From Cellvibrio sp. pealriver (lineage in GTDB: Bacteria > Pseudomonadota > Gammaproteobacteria > Pseudomonadales > Cellvibrionaceae), in NCBI RefSeq assembly GCF_001183545.1, contig NZ_KQ236688.1, forward strand, positions 3,422,395 to 3,486,394: DNA of 64,000 nucleotides, written 5' to 3'. A program made the translations under genes and the position numbers. The notes beneath the pieces were generated by a model. The model did not search any database. It saw only the letters and a list, made by a program, of their open reading frames with translations, and was not told the origin of the DNA. This document shows, in pieces, positions 38,731-49,500 of the stretch. Within the stretch, counting starts at the first letter, position 1. The number at the start of each line of letters is the position of its first letter.

Positions 38731-38750
38731 CGGGCACCAAAAAGTGCCCG
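38731..38750. terminator. GC-rich hairpin in the HxlR-thioredoxin gap
   Basis: CGGGCAC (38731-38737) pairs with GTGCCCG (38744-38750) around a CAAAAA loop, followed by CTATTTTTAT. It resembles a weak terminator or leader hairpin; position between divergent genes makes its role unclear. Confidence 0.4.
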
Positions 38751-38787
38751 CTATTTTTATGTTGCTCGCGTGATTACAGTGAATTCA

Positions 38788-38803
38788 ATCGTTGCGCAAC
38801 GAT
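38788..38803. promoter_or_regulatory. Perfect palindrome, probable HxlR operator
   Basis: ATCGTTGCGCAACGAT is a perfect 16-base palindrome, ending 35 bases before the thioredoxin-like start codon, in the gap between the two divergent genes. This is a likely site for the adjacent regulator. Confidence 0.55.
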
Positions 38804-38838
38804 CTTCTTTCCAAACCATTATTTAAAGAGGATTCACT

Positions 38839-39075
38839 ATGAAAAGCCAAGCAGTTTTTTACCATGCCGGTTGTCCTGTTTGTGTTGCTGCAGAACACCA
38901 ATTGTTGGATTTGATTGATAGTGCCAAAGTTAATCTAGAGGTTGTGCACTTGGGCGATGCCAAGCAGCGCGTTGCGGAAGCAAAAGGCCTGGGCGTTAAA
39001 TCTGTGCCTGCATTGGTGGTGGATGGGCAGGTGTTGCACATCAATTTTGGTGCGCCTATTGAGGCATTGCAATAA
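38839..39075 (+). CDS. Small thioredoxin/glutaredoxin-like protein
   Basis: A 78-residue thioredoxin-fold protein. The redox motif CPVC is near the N terminus (FYHAGCPVCVAAEHQLLDLI), and the conserved cis-proline turn is in GVKSVPALVVDGQVLHINFG. It lacks a signal peptide, so it should act in the cytoplasm. The divergent HxlR regulator and the palindrome between them suggest induction by thiol or oxidative stress. Related small proteins are often annotated as thioredoxin family; the partner is unknown. Confidence 0.88.
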   Translation: MKSQAVFYHAGCPVCVAAEHQLLDLIDSAKVNLEVVHLGDAKQRVAEAKGLGVKSVPALVVDGQVLHINFGAPIEALQ

Positions 39076-39649
39076 CCAGGTGTTGTAATCACCGGGACCT
39101 TGTAAGCAGGTCACTGCAGGTGAGTTTTACCGCTTGCCTGTGGTGGATTGTCGTTTTATTCCATTTTTGTTTAATAATTAGTCGCATTCAGGGCTGGCGC
39201 TTTGCAAAAACTTGGGTATAGAATGCGATCACCTTCACAGAAAGGTAATAAGAGACGCCAAACACCTGCTTTATCGTCATGCATACATAAGTTTAATTGC
39301 GCATGTTAGCCAGGTTTGCGGACTCAACAATAAGAGGCACAGCCTCACATTCCCCGGCAGTTGGTATTCCTCAGTAAATATCCGTACGAGTATTCGTAGG
39401 TAACAGTCCCGTTTCAATAAATCCTGTTAGGGGTTTATTCGGTATTGTTTTCGCTCGTGTTTTTACAGCCTTGAGCTGTGGCCGTCAGTTGCGCATGACG
39501 CAGCGATGGACCTGACAATAAGACCTGACTTGGCAGTGATTTTCAGTAAACGGTTGATACCAGAGGCTATCGTCAGCCCCGCTGGTGGTAGTTATTGGCC
39601 TGAATTTGGCGTAAGCCAGATCAAAAATAACAACAACTGTGAGTGCATC
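39076..39649. other. Long gene-free leader region before the giant pectinase
   Basis: A 574-base gap with no credible gene (the upstream extension of the pectinase frame to 39506 lacks a signal peptide). It contains a set of nested potential RNA stems between 39231 and 39346. A short TACGA/TCGTA inverted repeat lies near 39387. Promoters were not identified with confidence. Confidence 0.5.
39231..39346 (+). ncRNA. Candidate structured 5' leader of the pectinase gene
   Basis: Three adjacent structures: ACCTT/AAGGT (39231-39246); a long stem CGCCAAACACCTG (39256-39268) with CAGGTTTGCG (39311-39320), enclosing CATGC/GCATG (39278-39305); and GAGGC-ACA-GCCTC (39334-39346). Together they look like an ordered RNA domain, but no known riboswitch consensus was matched and I cannot score the fold. 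Confidence 0.35.
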
Positions 39650-42600
39650 ATGAAAATCCATCTGCTAGCCGCTGTTTTACTTTCTGCACTGCTGGGCGCC
39701 TGTGGAGGCGATTCCAAAAAAGGAACCTCACCTGCCAGCTCAGCGCCTGTGGGCACGCAAAAATCCAGTGTGCCGGTGCAAACCAGCTCTATCCAAACCG
39801 CCAGTAGCCAGGCGACCACACCCGATCCGGTTCCCTCGGTCGGGGTGTTGGTCGATGCCTTTGTGGCAGGCATTGGCTACCGCACCGAATCGCGCACCGG
39901 GGTGACCAATGAGCGCGGTGAGTTTGATTACTTGCCCGGTGAGACGGTGACGTTTTTTATTGGCGATCTGGTGTTCCCCAGTGCTCCGGCCAAGGGCATA
40001 GTGACCCCGCTGGATATGGCGCAAACACTGAATCCGGCAGCGCCCGTGGTGCTGAATATTGCGCGCCTGTTGCAATCGCTGGATACCGATGGCAACCCCA
40101 ATAACGGTATTACTATCAGCCCTATTGCCAGCCAGTCAGCGGCACCGGTGGATTTCAACTTAAGCATCGCCCAGTTTGCTGCCCTGCCTGCGGTGACCAA
40201 TTTGGTCGCCAATTCCGGCTCGGTAAATACCACGGTGGTATCGGTACAAGAGGCACTTGCGCACCTGCGCGATACTCTGGAGTTTAATGGTGTTCCGGTC
40301 GATGAAAGTTCCAGTTCCAGCCTGAGCTCAGCGCCCCAGGTGCCAGCCAGCTCGGCGGTCGCAGAGTCCTCGGCGCAATCCAGTGAGATTGTTGTACCTG
40401 TTCCGTCCAGTTCTTCCCTTGCCAGTGTTGCTCCTTCCAGTCTTGTTCCTTCCAGTGTTGCGGCTTCCAGCATAGCGCCAGCGCCCAGTTCAGTGCCTGC
40501 TTCCAGCGTTGCGCCGTCGAGCACACCGGCTGTGCCTGCGAGTGCTTCATCCAGTGCGACTGTTTTATCGAGCAGTTCCAGCTCTTCTGCGATTGGCGCT
40601 GCGCCGGATTTCAACACCGTTTACGGTTTTGCCTCGCTCAATGGCGGCACCACCGGTGGTAGCGGCGCAGGTATGGTGGAAGTGGCGGTGTGTAACGGGG
40701 CGGATTTAACGGCTGCACTGACTAACCCTGCCTATGCCGATAAACCCCTGACCATTTATGTGGACGGGGTAATTACCTGGCACAACTCGGGCAATAAAGA
40801 CATCAAACTCAACCGCCCCAATGTATCGATTATCGGCCGTGGTGATAACGCCGAATTCTGGGGCACGGGTATCCATATCACCGCCAGCAACGTGATTGTG
40901 CGCAACCTCAAAATGTACAAGGTGCCGCAAACCCGCGGGCAGGGCGACATCATCACCATTGATGGCCGCAATGGCCCGGTGCGCAATGTGTGGATTGACC
41001 ACAACGAGCTGTTCAATGATCTGGATGTGGCCGTACCCGACAGCATCACTGACCCGGTGTTGCGCGATGAGTACAAAAAAGACTATTACGATGAGCTGGT
41101 CAGTGGCCGCAGCGATGTGGCGGATATCACCATCTCTTACAACTACCTGCACGACAGCTGGAAAACCTCGCTCTGGGGTTCGTCGGATGAAGACAACTTT
41201 GACCGCCGCATCACCTGGCATCACAACTATTGGTACCACGTGAACTCGCGCCTGCCGCTGTTCCGCTTCGGCAAGGGCCATATCTACAACAACTACTACC
41301 ACAACGTGGACACCTCGGCGATCAACTCGCGCATGGGGGCGATTATCCGCGTTGAGCGCAACGTGTTTGAAAACACCAAAAACCCGGTGATGTCGCAAGA
41401 CAGTATCGCGATTGGCTATTGGGAGTTGATCGAAAACCAATTGCGCCAGCCGATTATCTGGGTCGATAAAGAGGGCGAGACTAATATCATCGCCGACGAA
41501 CTGCTGGCCGATAACACCTCCACCGGAACGCTGGCGTTGCCCGAAGGTTACCTCTACGCGCCCAGCCTGATTCCGGTGGAAGATGTGCCTGCCCATGTGC
41601 AGCAATACGCGGGTGTGGGCAAGATCACCACGGCACCGGCCGAACTGGCCTGTACCCGCCCCGAGTGGGATATAGAACCGCCGCCGCCGCCCACCGATGA
41701 ACCGCAAACAGCCGATCCCTCATCGGTGAGCTGGAACCTGTACAACGGCGATGTCAGCCCGTTTGATGCCAATGCCATCACCCTTGCCGATAGCAGTCAG
41801 GTGCCCTTTGTGATTCAGGGCAATGGTGGGAGTGATTTCACTGCCACCGGTACCGGTGCGGTGCTGTTTGATTCCACCTCGCTCGGCACCAAAAACAACC
41901 GCGCGCGTATCAGCAATGTGGGCCGCAACGATGGCGTTTACCCCAAATACTTCACCTTGATTGCCGGTATCAAAGGCTTTAATCCACCCGCCAATGCGCG
42001 CGTGTTGGAGCTGGAAACCGCATTTGGCGGTACCGCCGACACCACCGCCAGCCGTTTGAAAGTGGTGTTGCGCGCCGATGGTGCCAGTAACTACGGCGTG
42101 CAGTTTGAGGGTTCACCGGCACCGAATACTGCCTATGGCCTGGCAATGGACCAGTACCGCGTGTACCACTTCACTGTCGCACTCTCCAGCCCTACCACCG
42201 GCTGGGCGCGCGCCTATCTGGACGGCTCCGGCACGCCAGTATTAGTTCAAGAGGAAGTACAGTTTGCCTCCACCGCGGCGACCAACAACTACCTGCAAAT
42301 TGGCGATGGCGGCAGCAACAGCTACAAAGCCCTGATCGATTGGATGGTTTGGACCGATAGCGGTGCTTACACTCCTGCGCAGTTGCAAGGCTTGTTGCCC
42401 GCCAATATCGGCTGTGTGAAAGGCTATGGCGCATCGGAAAGTCTGGGCAATTGCGATTTCAATAGCATTGGTGTGAGCAGTTCGTCCGATGCCAGCTTGG
42501 CAGCCAGTTCGTCGTCGGTCAGTTCATCGACGGGAAGTGCAACATCCAATGCCGGTTCAGCGGGCAGCGCTTCATCGACCGATGTTGTAGTTGGCAGCTC

Positions 42601-45600
42601 GGCGGCTAGCACCAGCTCTGCCTCTACTTCTTCCAGCGCGGCAAGCAGTTCGGTCGCACCGGAGTTTGCCTGTTCATCTGAGCCGAGTTTGTATTTCTGC
42701 GATGACTTTGCCAGCGGTTCCGGCAATTGGGATTTGCTGAACGACCCGGCATCTGCCGTGACCACGGTGCCTACCGGTGTGTTTGATGTGCTGAATGATG
42801 TGGGCGATAACAATGTGCTGCGCTATACCGCAGCCAGCCGCGGCGGTGTGCTTGCGCTGGTGAAACCGGCGGCGTTTAGCGGTGTGAGCAGTGGCGACTA
42901 TTACGTGGAAGCGCGTATCCGCCCGCGCAACAATGGCTCTACTGGCAACAAGCAGCTGTACATCATCGCCCGCGCGCAAGATGCCAGTAACTGGTACGGT
43001 GCTGGGTTTAACGTACAAAACGCCAATACCAGTACCCGCGTAGCCATCGGCAAAATGGTTGCAGGCGCATTCACCGACAATATCTTCGCCCGCTACAACA
43101 CCCCGATTGACCAAGGCACCACTGGTGGTACCGACGGCACCTGGTACAAGGTTCGTCTGGAAATGAAAGGTTCAGACATCAAGGTGTATTACAACGACCT
43201 GTTGGTGATCAGCGGTACAGACGCGAGTTTTGCCAACGCCGGTATGATCGGTTTTTACACCACCAACAAATCCTTTGAGATCGACGATATCAAAGTCGGC
43301 AACGCCGATGACAAACCGCCGGTGCCGTCGCAGCTGACCATTTCGCCTACCGCCAACTACAGCGCTGAAGTGGGCGATGCCGCGCGCGTGATCACCGTGA
43401 CTGCCAAAAACCAGCAGAGCGCGGATGACACCTTTACCGTGGAATCCAGCAATCCGGCGGTAGTGAGTGTGAGCACCAACGGTTACGAGGTGAGTCTGAA
43501 TCCGGTGGGTGAGGGCAGTGCCACTATCACTTTCACCAGCGGTTCCGACCCCAGCCTGACCCGCAGCCTGACGGCCACCATCGCACCGCAATTTGTGATG
43601 CCAACCGCCACCTACAACCTGACTGGCTTGGTGTCGCCCGTGGTAAATGAAACCAATGTCTACGCCGATACCAGCCTGAGCCTGACCTTTGATTCGCCAC
43701 CCACCTTGGGTACGGCAGGTGCGATCCGTATCTTCAAAACCAGCGATGATTCGGTGGTGGATACCATCAAGCTGGTCGATCACAAAGACAGCATCGGCTA
43801 TGGCAGTTTCCGCACCCTGAATACCCGCCCGATCAGCATCTCGGGCAATACCGTGACCATCGCCCTGCAAAGCAAAAAGTTGGAGTACAACACCAGTTAC
43901 TACGTGGCGGTGAGCGCTTCAGCCTTTACCGGCGCGACTCTGGCAAGCCTGCCGTTTGAGGGGATTGGCAAAAATGCCGGCTGGAGTTTTACCACCAAAC
44001 CAGCTCCAGCCAGCAACCTGACCGCGTTGACCGTGGACGATACCGGCACTACGGCAGATTTCCGCACGGTGCAAGGCGCGCTCAATTATGTAATGCAGAA
44101 TCTGAGCAAATCCGAGCCAGCGACGATTACCGTCAACAACGGCACCTACAACGAGCTGTTGTATCTGCGCAACAAAGACAACCTGACCATTGTGGGCGAG
44201 AGCCGCGAGGGCACGCTGATCCAGTACCAAAACTCGGAGGCGTTCAATACCGGTTCATCTGGCCGCCCGGTCTTTTTGGTCGAGTTGGCGGATATGCTGA
44301 CGCTGGAAAACCTGACCCTGAAAAACACCACTATCAAGACCGCCAGTAACGGTCAGGCGGAGACGATTTACTTCAACTCCACGGGTCGCCTGGTTGCCAA
44401 AAACGCCAACTTCATCAGCGAGCAGGACACTCTGCAGCTCAAAGGCTACAGCTGGTTCTACCGCAGTCTGGTCGCCGGTAATGTGGATTTCATCTGGGGC
44501 AACAACAACGTGTCGCTATTCGAGGAAAGTGAAATTCGCTCGCTCGGCGACAGCAGCAACGCCAGCAATGGCGGCTATGTGGTACAGGCGCGCACCCTGA
44601 CGGCGGCGGATAAAGGCTTTGTGTTCCTCAACTCCAACCTGACCCAGGGCATCGGCCAGACCGGTAACTCGATTCCTGCTGGCGCGACCTATCTGGCACG
44701 CACCGGTGGTGCAGGGGTGTTGGATAACGTGGTGTTTATCAACAGCCGCATGGACACCCACATCAACGCTGCGGGTTGGTATGGCACCAGCAACGTGACC
44801 GCGACCGCCAACACTGGCTGGCGCGAATTCGCGACTATGGATAGCAATGGCAACAGCATCAGCCTGGCAAGCCGTGTCGGCGGATACGAGTTGTCACTGG
44901 GCGAGGTGCAAAACAGCTACTGCAACCGCGCGCAGATTTTTGCGGCCTATAACTCCAGCGCCGGTTGGAACCCATTGCCGGAGGATACAACCGACTGTAT
45001 CAATTTTGGCCAGTCGAGCAGCTCGTCCAGCAGTTCTTCCAGCGCGGCATCAAGCGATGCAGGTAGCAGCAGCTCAGCGGCAGCGAGTGAGTCTTCTACT
45101 TCATCCTCTGAGGTCAGCAGCAGTGACGCATCCAGTAGTGAAAGCAGCTCCTCTGCCAGTTCGGCGCATGTGCCTGTCACCACCAGCTGGTTGCCAAACT
45201 ATACCGATCTGCAAGCCGCTGTCGCTGCGGCACCGGCGGCCAATAGCAATGCCAACTTCAATGCGACCGCATCGCCCATCACCATTGGAGCAGTAAAACT
45301 CTATTCGGTAGGGGCAGGTAACTTGCGCTTGCATCTCAACTCGGGCGGCACTGCCTACGCGATTAACTTCAACGGTACTGCCGTTAAATCAGATACCACG
45401 ACGACTCCGGTTACTTTGACCGAGGGTGCGAGTGGTGAGGTTAATCCAACCAGCCTCAATGCAGCGGGTGGCGTGACGCGCTTTGTGTCGGTGCCTGTTG
45501 CCGCGAGCACTGACCCACTGACACTTACAGTCACCTACTCCAACGCCAGTGCCAATTACGATGCGACTACTGCTCCAACCGGTTGTTTGAACGGCCAAAT

Positions 45601-45778
45601 CGCCATCGTTGATCAAACGGGCAAAACCTGGAAAGTCGCATCTGCTTGCGGTACTGCGCAGCAAAATTTGTCAGTCACAATCAGCGATGCCAGCGTGACC
45701 GAGCTGTATGTGCTGATGACCCGCAGAACGGATGCCGGTGGTGGCATCCGTATCTGGCAAGTGGATATCACGCGATAA
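39650..45778 (+). CDS. Giant lipoprotein: PL1 pectate lyase fused to CE8 pectin methylesterase
   Basis: Breaks down homogalacturonan by demethylation and beta-elimination. From the ATG at 39650 it has 2042 residues. A lipobox LLGAC (Cys18) anchors it. Residues 60-210 form a domain common in surface lipoproteins (GVTNERGEFDYLPGETVTFFIGD). After a Ser linker, the PL1 helix spans about 320-660, with VWIDHNE (447-453) and RLPLFRFGKGH. Then come a LamG-like module (about 690-930), a second Ser linker, a carbohydrate-binding-like module (about 1004-1220) and Ig-like domains. The CE8 esterase spans about 1457-1785, with active-site aspartates in QDTL (1593) and GNVDFIWG (1613). A third Ser linker and a C-terminal module of about 195 residues close it. 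No frameshift was seen. Confidence 0.93.
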   Translation: MKIHLLAAVLLSALLGACGGDSKKGTSPASSAPVGTQKSSVPVQTSSIQTASSQATTPDPVPSVGVLVDAFVAGIGYRTESRTGVTNERGEFDYLPGETVTFFIGDLVFPSAPAKGIVTPLDMAQTLNPAAPVVLNIARLLQSLDTDGNPNNGITISPIASQSAAPVDFNLSIAQFAALPAVTNLVANSGSVNTTVVSVQEALAHLRDTLEFNGVPVDESSSSSLSSAPQVPASSAVAESSAQSSEIVVPVPSSSSLASVAPSSLVPSSVAASSIAPAPSSVPASSVAPSSTPAVPASASSSATVLSSSSSSSAIGAAPDFNTVYGFASLNGGTTGGSGAGMVEVAVCNGADLTAALTNPAYADKPLTIYVDGVITWHNSGNKDIKLNRPNVSIIGRGDNAEFWGTGIHITASNVIVRNLKMYKVPQTRGQGDIITIDGRNGPVRNVWIDHNELFNDLDVAVPDSITDPVLRDEYKKDYYDELVSGRSDVADITISYNYLHDSWKTSLWGSSDEDNFDRRITWHHNYWYHVNSRLPLFRFGKGHIYNNYYHNVDTSAINSRMGAIIRVERNVFENTKNPVMSQDSIAIGYWELIENQLRQPIIWVDKEGETNIIADELLADNTSTGTLALPEGYLYAPSLIPVEDVPAHVQQYAGVGKITTAPAELACTRPEWDIEPPPPPTDEPQTADPSSVSWNLYNGDVSPFDANAITLADSSQVPFVIQGNGGSDFTATGTGAVLFDSTSLGTKNNRARISNVGRNDGVYPKYFTLIAGIKGFNPPANARVLELETAFGGTADTTASRLKVVLRADGASNYGVQFEGSPAPNTAYGLAMDQYRVYHFTVALSSPTTGWARAYLDGSGTPVLVQEEVQFASTAATNNYLQIGDGGSNSYKALIDWMVWTDSGAYTPAQLQGLLPANIGCVKGYGASESLGNCDFNSIGVSSSSDASLAASSSSVSSSTGSATSNAGSAGSASSTDVVVGSSAASTSSASTSSSAASSSVAPEFACSSEPSLYFCDDFASGSGNWDLLNDPASAVTTVPTGVFDVLNDVGDNNVLRYTAASRGGVLALVKPAAFSGVSSGDYYVEARIRPRNNGSTGNKQLYIIARAQDASNWYGAGFNVQNANTSTRVAIGKMVAGAFTDNIFARYNTPIDQGTTGGTDGTWYKVRLEMKGSDIKVYYNDLLVISGTDASFANAGMIGFYTTNKSFEIDDIKVGNADDKPPVPSQLTISPTANYSAEVGDAARVITVTAKNQQSADDTFTVESSNPAVVSVSTNGYEVSLNPVGEGSATITFTSGSDPSLTRSLTATIAPQFVMPTATYNLTGLVSPVVNETNVYADTSLSLTFDSPPTLGTAGAIRIFKTSDDSVVDTIKLVDHKDSIGYGSFRTLNTRPISISGNTVTIALQSKKLEYNTSYYVAVSASAFTGATLASLPFEGIGKNAGWSFTTKPAPASNLTALTVDDTGTTADFRTVQGALNYVMQNLSKSEPATITVNNGTYNELLYLRNKDNLTIVGESREGTLIQYQNSEAFNTGSSGRPVFLVELADMLTLENLTLKNTTIKTASNGQAETIYFNSTGRLVAKNANFISEQDTLQLKGYSWFYRSLVAGNVDFIWGNNNVSLFEESEIRSLGDSSNASNGGYVVQARTLTAADKGFVFLNSNLTQGIGQTGNSIPAGATYLARTGGAGVLDNVVFINSRMDTHINAAGWYGTSNVTATANTGWREFATMDSNGNSISLASRVGGYELSLGEVQNSYCNRAQIFAAYNSSAGWNPLPEDTTDCINFGQSSSSSSSSSSAASSDAGSSSSAAASESSTSSSEVSSSDASSSESSSSASSAHVPVTTSWLPNYTDLQAAVAAAPAANSNANFNATASPITIGAVKLYSVGAGNLRLHLNSGGTAYAINFNGTAVKSDTTTTPVTLTEGASGEVNPTSLNAAGGVTRFVSVPVAASTDPLTLTVTYSNASANYDATTAPTGCLNGQIAIVDQTGKTWKVASACGTAQQNLSVTISDASVTELYVLMTRRTDAGGGIRIWQVDITR

Positions 45779-45789
45779 GTGGTGTTGAT

Positions 45790-45820
45790 AAACGACCGGT
45801 ACTGCCGGTCGTTTAATTTT
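45790..45820 (+). terminator. Terminator after the giant pectinase
   Basis: Perfect ten-pair stem AAACGACCGG (45790-45799) with CCGGTCGTTT (45805-45814), five-base loop, followed by AATTTTTAG. Confidence 0.85.
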
Positions 45821-45945
45821 TAGATTTTTAAAACCTGTTAGTGCAATTCCATAACAATAAAATTTCCAATCGACAATGCAATTCAGTTCATACCCCAATT
45901 GCTTTTAATGTGAAGGCAAATAATCTCAATAAAATGGGGAATAAC

Positions 45946-46542
45946 ATGAGAACTTATTATTTTAAAAAAAGTTGTTTTAAAAAAATTCATTTTTTAAAAC
46001 AAATCAGCCTGACGTTTACGTTTTTAGTGTGCTTGATCAATCCCGCTAAGGCCGCACTGATCAATACGGAATTTTCCGAATTAGTGGGCAATCAGGGTAC
46101 TGTGGATATTACTCTCTCGCTGTCGGCGGGCGAGGTGATGAACGGATTATCGCTCTATTTTTCCGAAGCGCTTTTTGCTGACCTGGCCATTATTACCAGC
46201 CCGGCAGAGTGGGACAGCATTGTTATCCAATCAGATGCGCTACTCGGCGCTGGCTTCTTCGATAGTTTTAATATTGACGGTTTAACGTCTGGTTTTGCGC
46301 GAATTTCTTTTACCTGGCTTGCAGCGGTTCCGTTTGAATCGGCGTTACAGGTTTTGGAATACGAATTCTATAACGCGGATTATGAAATTATCGATTCAGG
46401 CGTATCAACCGCTATTGCTGCATCGGTTCCGGAGTCGTCACCGTTCATGTTGCTGATGATGGGTTTGGTCGCAGTGGGCATGCGCAGACGCGCATGTAAC
46501 ACCCGTGCGGCTGTTCAATTTCGTCAATCGCATATTCACTAA
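45946..46542 (+). CDS. PEP-CTERM-like secreted protein
   Basis: A 198-residue protein. The ATG at 45946 has a GGGGA site five bases upstream. A signal peptide (HFLKQISLTFTFLVCLINPAKA) is followed by a small beta-rich domain (LINTEFSELVGNQGTVDITLSLSAGEVMNGLSLYFSEALFADL). The C terminus has the three-part sorting signal: VPESSPF, a hydrophobic helix MLLMMGLVAVGM and the basic cluster RRRACN. PEP-CTERM tails are normally recognised by an exosortase, which is not in this window. The stop lies 11 bases before the next lyase gene, so it is probably cotranscribed with it. Confidence 0.78.
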   Translation: MRTYYFKKSCFKKIHFLKQISLTFTFLVCLINPAKAALINTEFSELVGNQGTVDITLSLSAGEVMNGLSLYFSEALFADLAIITSPAEWDSIVIQSDALLGAGFFDSFNIDGLTSGFARISFTWLAAVPFESALQVLEYEFYNADYEIIDSGVSTAIAASVPESSPFMLLMMGLVAVGMRRRACNTRAAVQFRQSHIH

Positions 46543-46553
46543 TAGGTGGCACT

Positions 46554-49500
46554 ATGAAAAATCAATTTTTCTCACAGGCCACAAAACAACTTGCGGCCTT
46601 ATGCGCGCTGGCATTTGCAGGCAACAGCCTGGCGCTGGATTTAAATGTAGTAGCGCTAAATAAATTAAGTGAAACCCGCATCGACCGCACCACTTACGAT
46701 TACGTGTTTTCCGTCACCGTTAAAAATGGCGAGCAGGCAATTACTAACGCCGCACAAACCTTAACAGCGAGCGGTGCAGGCACCACGATTCTGGATGGCA
46801 ATGTTGTTATTGGCGATCTTGCCAGCGGTGAACAAATTACGCCGGCGGACACCATTAAAATTCGTCACAACCGCGCCACTGCATTTAATACCTCGGCATT
46901 GGTGTGGTCGGCGAGTGGCACAGCAGTTGTTCCGGTAAATCGCGTGCTGTTTAACGAAACTTTTGATGTCGATAAAGTTACTTTATTCAGTGCAGCCTAT
47001 AAATCCATTTCAACGGATGCCTCGGCACCCTTATTTTTTGTCACCGGCGGCAACAGCGGAATTACCATTGCCAATAATCAATTAACCCTGGCAGCGGCGC
47101 GTTTTACCATTGGCCATAAGCCACCGCGGGCTAACACCACATCGGGCGATACTGATGCCAATGGCGATTTTGATTTAAGTAAACCCTACCGCATTTCATT
47201 TCGTGTGGTTGCTGCTTCCGGCTCCGGCGCTGTGCAAGTGATGGTGGATAACAACACCACCAGCGCGGGCAATTCATTGCACGGCAGCGCGTCGCGTATT
47301 TTTTATGCGAGTGCAAATAGTTTGGTAGCGGGGCAAGTTATTGAATTGCAACCAACGGTAGGCACAGCCAATTCTTTTATTTCGCTGCGCACCGAAAGTT
47401 CGGCCAGCGTTACTATTGATGACTTGGTAATTGAATATCTGAATGATGTTGTAGGTGGTTCGTCTTCATCTGCGCCTTCATCGGCTGCAGCTTCATCTGT
47501 GGCACCTTCGTCTATCGCAGCGTCTTCTGTTGCACCGTCATCGATACCAGCACTGAGCAGTTCATCCAGTGCAATCAGTTCTTCGGCGGCGAATCAAACC
47601 TCCAGCAGTGTTGCCTCTTATAACGGCGCATTGCGCCCGGCAAAAATGGAAGGCTTTGCTGCACATGCCGGTGTGACCGGTGGCGCAGGTGGTGCAGTAA
47701 TCACAGTGACAAGCGGCACTGAATTAAATGCCGCACTCTGCAGTCGCGCGACCATGAGTACACCGATTACCATTTTGGTAAACGGCACTATCAGCCATGC
47801 CAATACCACAGCGCAGGGTTGTAACACCCAGGCCGATGTAATCGAAATAAAACAGATGAGCAATGTGTCGATTATTGGTGTGGGCACCAACGCGCTCTTT
47901 GAAGAAATAGGCATTCATGTGCGCGATGCTTCCAATATCATTTTGCAAAACCTGCATATTCGCAATGTGAAAAAAAGTGGTTCACCGGTTTCTAACGGCG
48001 GTGATGCGATTGGTATGGAAACCAATGTGAACCGTGTGTGGATCGACCACAATTGGCTGGAAGCTTCTGGCGGTGAAAAAGACGGTTACGATTCGCTGCT
48101 GGATATGAAAGCCGGTGTCACCAACGTGACGGTTTCCTACAATTTATTTAACGATTCCAGCCGCGCCGGTTTGATCGGTTCCAGCGACAGTGACAATAAA
48201 AATACCAACATTACTTTCCATCACAATTGGTATAAAAATATTGAACAGCGCACGCCTCTGATTCGCCATGCACTGGTGCATATGTATAACAACTACTGGT
48301 CCAATGACCGTATGGATTATATGTTCCATGCAATTAACTCGCGCATGAACGCCAAAGCATTGGTGGAGAGCAATTATTTTTACAACGTGAATAATCCGCT
48401 AATTGCATCGGACGATTCCTCGGTGCCCGGTTGCTGGCAAACCAATAATGACAACACAGTGCTGCCAGAAATTTATTACAGCCTCACAGTGGGCAATGGT
48501 GCACTGGTAATTCCGCAGGTGGTGGATGGCCAGTTGCAATCCACCTGCGCCGTCACTGTGCCTTACGTTGTAGAAATGGATGCAGCGAACGATGTCCCCG
48601 CGATTGTGATGGCGAACGTAGGGGTGGGTAAAATTTCTGGCGGCGGTGTTGCAGTTAACAGTTCAGCGGCCAGTTCCAGTGTTGCATCTTCCGCAGCGCT
48701 CTCAAGTACGGCACCATCCAGCGTTGCGAGTTCTGTTGCAAGCAGCGAAGCGGCGAGTTCAGAAGCAAGCAGCATTACAACCAGCAGCACTTCAATAAGC
48801 AGTGATGCAAGTTCATCGGTTGCACCGGTTGTAAGTGCATTGATTAACGAAGGTTTTGCGGTAGATAAAAACACTTTGTTTAGCGCGGCCTATCAATCCA
48901 TTTCTACCGATGTGTCTGCGCCGCTGTATTTTATTACCGGTGGCGGCAGTGCAATTACCATCGCTAATAATCAACTCACCCTCGCGGGTGCGCGTTTTAC
49001 TATCGGCAACCGTCCGCCGCGCGCATCCACCACGGCGAGTGATACTAATGCCAATGGCGATTTTGATTTAACGCGCCCTTATCGCATTAGCTTCACGCTG
49101 ATTGCTGCATCGGGTTCCGGAAAAATGCAGGTGTATGTGGATAACAACACCACCAGCCAGGGCAATTCTATTCACGGTGCGAATTCAAAAGTGTATGAAG
49201 TGGTGGCGAATAGTTTGACTGCAGGCCAGCAAGTGACCATCACTCCGGCACTGGGCACGGGCAATTCATTTATTGCACTGCGCACCGAAAGTTCAGCAAG
49301 TGTGACGATTGATAATTTAGTGCTGGAATATACTAATGGTGCAGGTGTTTCTTCTTCTGTCGCTTCATCTGCATCTTCAGCTATTTCTTCATCTATTGCT
49401 TCATCAAGTGCGGCGAGTGTAGTTGCAAGTGCGTCAAGTCTTGCAGTGTCTTCAACGCCATCAAGTGCAATTGCATCGAGTATCAGCAGCGCATCGTCTA

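Noticed and set aside
39216..39420. Resemblance to a c-di-GMP riboswitch (ACGC-AAA and GTAGGTAAC pieces)
   Set aside because: The conserved core order and the tetraloop-receptor pairing are not present; only short fragments match.
40300..40590. Serine-codon-rich tandem sequence that could look like a repeat array or CRISPR
   Set aside because: Irregular spacing, no constant repeat, in frame with the protein; it is a coding linker.
39592..40617. Long reverse-strand frames opposite the serine linkers of the giant pectinase
   Set aside because: They arise from serine codon bias in the linker and lack ribosome sites or recognisable domains.
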